From the NCBI GenBank assembly GCA_015520895.1, contig WAPH01000025.1, positions 1 through 17,490 of the forward strand: 17,490 bases of DNA. Direction: 5' to 3'. The position numbers were made by a program, and so were the translations under genes. The notes under the pieces are model-generated. The model worked only from the letters and a program-made list of their open reading frames with translations. It did not search any database and was not told the origin of the DNA. This document shows positions 14,555 to 17,490 of the stretch, one piece after another (within the stretch, counting starts at the first letter, position 1; each line of letters begins with the position of its first letter). Source of the DNA: Nanobdellati archaeon (GTDB lineage Archaea > EX4484-52 > JAADEF01).

Positions 14555-14905
14555 TTAATTTTTTTGTTTTTCTGCTTCTAATAAAGCAGCTGCTAAATCG
14601 CCACTATGTTTTTCCAAAAGTTTCTTAGCTTGCTCTTGTGATAAAGAAGCTTTTTCCATGAGTATATTAATATCTTCTTCACTTATCTCTAAAGTCTCTT
14701 TGGTTTCTTTTTCCTCAACCTTTGCAGCAATTATTTGAAAAGTAATCATGCCTTGACCTGTCATTTTTTTAACATCTGCCGGCTCTATTAAAATTTCTTT
14801 GTTCTCTGTTTTAATTATAACTTCTTTAACATCCCTAATTTCCTCCATCTTAATACCTAATTGCTTTAACATTGCTGCCATTTGAGAAGGATTAACAGGA
14901 AGCAT
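14555..14905 (-). CDS. nac: Archaeal nascent polypeptide-associated complex protein (NAC)
   Basis: Ribosome-associated factor that binds emerging nascent chains; the archaeal protein forms a homodimer. At 116 aa it has the usual archaeal length. The N-terminal half is the NAC domain (about 8-63; VKEVIIKTENKEILIEPADV, then TGQGMITFQII), and the C-terminal half is a UBA domain (about 75-113; ISEEDINILMEKASLSQEQA, then GDLAAALLEAE). ATG at 14905 is preceded by AGGTGA 4 bases upstream, a clear ribosome binding site. Monocistronic by context: convergent with the glycosylase gene, divergent from enolase. Confidence 0.95.
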   Translation of the reverse strand: MLPVNPSQMAAMLKQLGIKMEEIRDVKEVIIKTENKEILIEPADVKKMTGQGMITFQIIAAKVEEKETKETLEISEEDINILMEKASLSQEQAKKLLEKHSGDLAAALLEAEKQKN

Positions 14906-14920
14906 TCAATCACCTATAAC

Positions 14921-14951
14921 CTATATATTTATCAAAATATTAAAATATTTT
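14921..14951. promoter_or_regulatory. Divergent promoter region of NAC and enolase
   Basis: The 47-base gap between the two ATGs contains CTATATATTT (14921-14930), centred about 27 bases before the enolase ATG and suited to a leaderless transcript, and an AT run at 14931-14951 which, read on the minus strand, can serve NAC and leaves a short leader carrying its AGGTGA site. Confidence 0.5.
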
Positions 14952-14952
14952 C

Positions 14953-16080
14953 ATGGAAACTATTAAAGATCTTAATGCTTATATTGTCTATAATAACAGA
15001 CTAGAGCAAATGGTTGAAGTTGAGATCAATAAAAAGTATAGAGGAACATCTCCATCTGGAGCTTCTAAAGGATCCTCTGAAATTAAGTATTTGAAAGCAA
15101 CAACATCAATTAAACGTTTAAAAGAAATATTTCCAAAATATATAGGAGAAAAAATAGATTTTGAAAAACTAGATAGAGAGATAAAATTACTAAAAACTCG
15201 TTTAGGAGGGAATGGTTCGATTGCATTTTCCTTTGCCTTATTTAACGCTTCCTTTAAATTAGAAGAGAATAAAATTTATTATTTTCCTTATCCCTTAGGT
15301 AATGTAATAGGAGGAGGTGCACATCATGGATTCGCATCCTTCCAAGAATTTTTAGTTTTACCGTTAAAAGCTAAAACCTTTCCTAAAGCTATGGAAACAA
15401 TGGTTGCAATTTATAAAGATCTAATGGAAGAATTCTATAATAAATTTTGTGGGTTTAATGATGAGGGAGCCATGATAATAAAAGAAAAAGAAGAAAACAT
15501 TTTAGATAAATTAGAGAAAGTCGCTTTAATGCACGGGGCCAAAATAGGCATAGATTTCGCGTCAAACTCATATTATGACAAAAAAAGCAATAGTTATAAA
15601 ATCAAAGGCAAGAAAATAAAAGCTGAAGAGTATAAGCAATACGTCATAGATCTTATAAAATCATATCATCTAATCTATGCAGAAGACCCTTTACATGAAA
15701 AAGATTTTGAAGGATTTGCAGAAATAACTAAGAAAGCTAAAAAAACATATATAACAGGTGATGATCTTACCACAACAAATCCCGAGTTGTTAAAAAAGGC
15801 TATCAAACATAAATCCATTACAGGCATAATAATAAAGCCAAACCAGATAGGTACTATAACAGAAGCTTTAGAAACTAAAAAAATAGCAGAAAAACATAAG
15901 ATATTGCCTGTGTTATCTCATCGTTCAGGAGAGGCGGATGATTATACTATCTCACATCTAGCATTAGCTTATAATTTCAAAGTAATAAAAGCAGGGATAG
16001 CACAATCACGAATACCTAAACTTAACGAGTTGATGAGGTTATGGAATACGATAGAAAAAAAGAAAATGTCAAAGATATAA
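14953..16080 (+). CDS. eno: Enolase (phosphopyruvate hydratase), compact form
   Basis: Interconverts 2-phosphoglycerate and phosphoenolpyruvate in lower glycolysis and gluconeogenesis. The catalytic set is present: SPSGASKG loop (33-40); GGGAHHGF with H124/H125 followed by E132; DEG with E171; metal ligands D201 (IGIDFAS), E244 (AEDP) and D270 (GDDLTTTNP); K295 in IIIKPNQIGT; SHRSGEADD; and K346 in IKAG. At 375 aa it is some 40-60 residues shorter than common enolases, with a reduced N-terminal domain, and the usual DSRGNPTVEVEV near the start reads YNNRLEQMVEVEI, so the SRGN loop is degenerate. Because all catalytic residues remain, I judge it active, though a divergent paralogue is possible. 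Probable leaderless start. Its last 40 bases overlap the CCA-adding enzyme gene. Confidence 0.88.
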   Translation: METIKDLNAYIVYNNRLEQMVEVEINKKYRGTSPSGASKGSSEIKYLKATTSIKRLKEIFPKYIGEKIDFEKLDREIKLLKTRLGGNGSIAFSFALFNASFKLEENKIYYFPYPLGNVIGGGAHHGFASFQEFLVLPLKAKTFPKAMETMVAIYKDLMEEFYNKFCGFNDEGAMIIKEKEENILDKLEKVALMHGAKIGIDFASNSYYDKKSNSYKIKGKKIKAEEYKQYVIDLIKSYHLIYAEDPLHEKDFEGFAEITKKAKKTYITGDDLTTTNPELLKKAIKHKSITGIIIKPNQIGTITEALETKKIAEKHKILPVLSHRSGEADDYTISHLALAYNFKVIKAGIAQSRIPKLNELMRLWNTIEKKKMSKI

Positions 16081-17420
16081 AACAAGAAGTAATAAAAAAA
16101 GTCACGCCTACTGAAAAGGAAAGGAGGGATCTCTTAAAATTATTTGAAAAAATAAAAAAAATTATATTAAAAAAGGATAAAGAAAAGCTAATAAAAAAAG
16201 TAGAATTAGTAGGTTCTGTCGCTAAAAATACGTTTCTTAAAGGAGAAGGTGATTTAGACATCTTTATTTTCTTTGATGAAAGCATTAGCAGAGATAAATT
16301 AGAAGAATATGGTTTAATGATAGGTAAAGAAGTTTTTAATGAATTGAAAATCAAACACGTAATAAAATATGCTGAACACCCTTATGTAAAAGGATCTTAC
16401 AAAGGAATAAAAATAGAAATTGTTCCTGCGTATTATTTAGAATCCATAAACAAAGTAGTAAGTGCTGTTGACAGAACGCCGTTTCATAAAAAATATGTCA
16501 TTGAACATTTAAAGAATCCTGAAGAAGTGTTAATCCTTAAAAAATTCATGAAAAGCATTGGAGTTTATGGTTCAGAACTAGCTGTGAAAGGTTTTTCAGG
16601 ATATGCAGCAGAACTTTTAATAATAAAATACAAAAGATTTGAAGAAGTGCTAAAAGCAGCGATAAACTGGAAAGAAAAAGAAGTTATATGTTTAAAATCG
16701 TGTAATAAAAAAAAGATCATAAAAAAGTTTAAAGATGCTGCTTTTATAATTGTAGATCCTGTTGATCCTAATCGTAATGTCACTGCTGCAGTGAGCAAAC
16801 AAAGTTTTATGAAATTTAAGATTTTCTCTTACCTTTTTTTATCCCATCCTTCTTTAAAGTTTTTTGAACATGTAGTACCTTCCTACAGAGAAGTTATGCA
16901 AAAGGTTAAAAAAACAAAACGTCATTACTTTATAGCACATTTCAAAAACAATGAAAAGGTTATAGAGGATATCATTATGCCTCAATTAGAGAAATTAAGA
17001 AAATTAGCCATTTATTTTTATAAATTGCATGATTTCGCTGTAGTAAGAAGTTTTCCTTATTACTGTAGTAAAGGATATGGTTTATATTTTGAGTTTCATG
17101 CTTATGCTTTCTCAACAGAAAGACACGTAGAAGGACCCGACTTAAAGGCGGATATTAGCAGAATAAAAAACTTTCTAAAAAAATATAAAGAAGTGTGGGT
17201 TGATGAGAATGGAAAAATTAATGCTAATACTCCTCGCCTATATAAGAAACCAGAAGATTTTTTCTTAAACTTAAAAGACAAAGATTTTAACGAATTGAGA
17301 CAACAAGGTATTCCTAAAAACATTGCTAAAGATTATAAGAGTTTGAAAATAAAAAAATTAGAGAGATGTAATGAGTTTATAAAAAGATTAAAATTAATAG
17401 AAACAAATAAATATAATTAA
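16041..17420 (+). CDS. cca: CCA-adding enzyme, archaeal class I tRNA nucleotidyltransferase
   Basis: Adds C, C and A to tRNA 3' ends without a nucleic acid template. The 459-aa product matches archaeal class I enzymes: TPTEKERRDL near the N-terminus, the nucleotidyltransferase signature GSVAKNTFLKGEGDLDIFIF with D71 and D73, a third carboxylate strand IKIEIVPAY with E126, then VYGSELAVKGFSGYAAELLI (head/neck), with the body and tail following. In characterised archaeal enzymes the third carboxylate is aspartate, so E126 is a conservative change. ATG at 16041 lies inside the end of the enolase gene (40-base overlap, different frame) with GAGGT just upstream; no later ATG precedes the conserved part. 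Co-transcription with enolase is likely. It serves tRNAs such as the tRNA-Arg here, which lacks encoded CCA. Confidence 0.95.
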   Translation: MEYDRKKENVKDIKQEVIKKVTPTEKERRDLLKLFEKIKKIILKKDKEKLIKKVELVGSVAKNTFLKGEGDLDIFIFFDESISRDKLEEYGLMIGKEVFNELKIKHVIKYAEHPYVKGSYKGIKIEIVPAYYLESINKVVSAVDRTPFHKKYVIEHLKNPEEVLILKKFMKSIGVYGSELAVKGFSGYAAELLIIKYKRFEEVLKAAINWKEKEVICLKSCNKKKIIKKFKDAAFIIVDPVDPNRNVTAAVSKQSFMKFKIFSYLFLSHPSLKFFEHVVPSYREVMQKVKKTKRHYFIAHFKNNEKVIEDIIMPQLEKLRKLAIYFYKLHDFAVVRSFPYYCSKGYGLYFEFHAYAFSTERHVEGPDLKADISRIKNFLKKYKEVWVDENGKINANTPRLYKKPEDFFLNLKDKDFNELRQQGIPKNIAKDYKSLKIKKLERCNEFIKRLKLIETNKYN

Positions 17421-17447
17421 AAACTTAAAATATTATAGGGTGTTAAA

Positions 17448-17490
17448 ATGATAGGATATCTTTTTTTGTTGGCAGTAGGTGTTTATTTAC
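17448..17490 (+). CDS. Partial gene start, hydrophobic N-terminus
   Basis: ATG at 17448 is followed by 14 open codons to the window edge, reading MIGYLFLLAVGVYL, a hydrophobic start typical of a signal peptide or first membrane helix. GGGTG lies at 17438-17442, 5 bases before the ATG, a good ribosome binding site. It begins 27 bases after the CCA-adding enzyme stop, same strand, and may be co-transcribed with it. Nothing more can be said from this length. Confidence 0.6.
   Translation, partial: MIGYLFLLAVGVYL

Noticed and set aside
14953..16080. Enolase pseudogene, because it is short
   Set aside because: The frame is intact and every catalytic and metal-binding residue is present.
16022..17323. 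Minus-strand open frames of 110, 77 and 73 codons
   Set aside because: They are antisense to the CCA-adding enzyme; their Ser/Phe/Leu-rich products are typical of the reverse of Lys-rich coding sequence.

Overview
This window comes from an AT-rich archaeon (roughly one third G+C by eye), most likely a DPANN lineage of the Woesearchaeota/Pacearchaeota type. The evidence is an archaeal nascent polypeptide-associated complex protein with a UBA tail, a class I (archaeal) CCA-adding enzyme, a tRNA gene without encoded CCA, TATA-box promoters placed for leaderless starts beside internal genes with GGTGA-type ribosome binding sites, and long membrane-anchored surface proteins, one with the TM-then-'FTGKAIG' opening I associate with DPANN proteins. 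The phylum is an inference; no rRNA or ribosomal protein is present.

Layout. At 1-111 (-) lies the 5' end of a membrane-protein gene, preceded by an unusual set of overlapping inverted repeats. At 151-4140 (-) is a tight four-gene operon. Each product has one N-terminal hydrophobic helix, mostly preceded by K-G, like archaeal type IV pilins; three are small (128, 156, 177 aa) and the last is giant (871 aa). Divergent from it at 4174-6203 (+) are a eukaryotic-type (GT3) glycogen synthase and a coupled 89-aa membrane protein. At 6247-6320 (+) is tRNA-Arg(GCG). At 6321-13803 (-) is a second surface operon: a pilin-like protein with an Ig-like head and a cysteine-rich tandem repeat, an 810-aa anchored protein with a carboxypeptidase-regulatory-like domain, and a secreted protein of about 1475 aa with repeated cysteine-paired beta domains and a very different C-terminal third. 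At 13884-17490 is a housekeeping block: an endonuclease III/MagIII-like DNA glycosylase (+), NAC (-), enolase (+), CCA-adding enzyme (+), and the first 14 codons of another membrane protein (+).

How it fits together. About 11 kb is devoted to two operons of secreted or anchored proteins with no recognisable assembly ATPase, prepilin peptidase or membrane platform beside them, so they look like structural or minor subunits assembled by machinery encoded elsewhere. I infer a cell-surface appendage or contact apparatus; the function is unproven. The glycogen synthase and enolase point to polyglucose storage and lower glycolysis. The CCA-adding enzyme is needed for the tRNA-Arg in the same window.

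Genes are packed tightly. No stretch of more than about 150 bases lacks a gene. I saw no insertion sequence, integrase, CRISPR array or origin.
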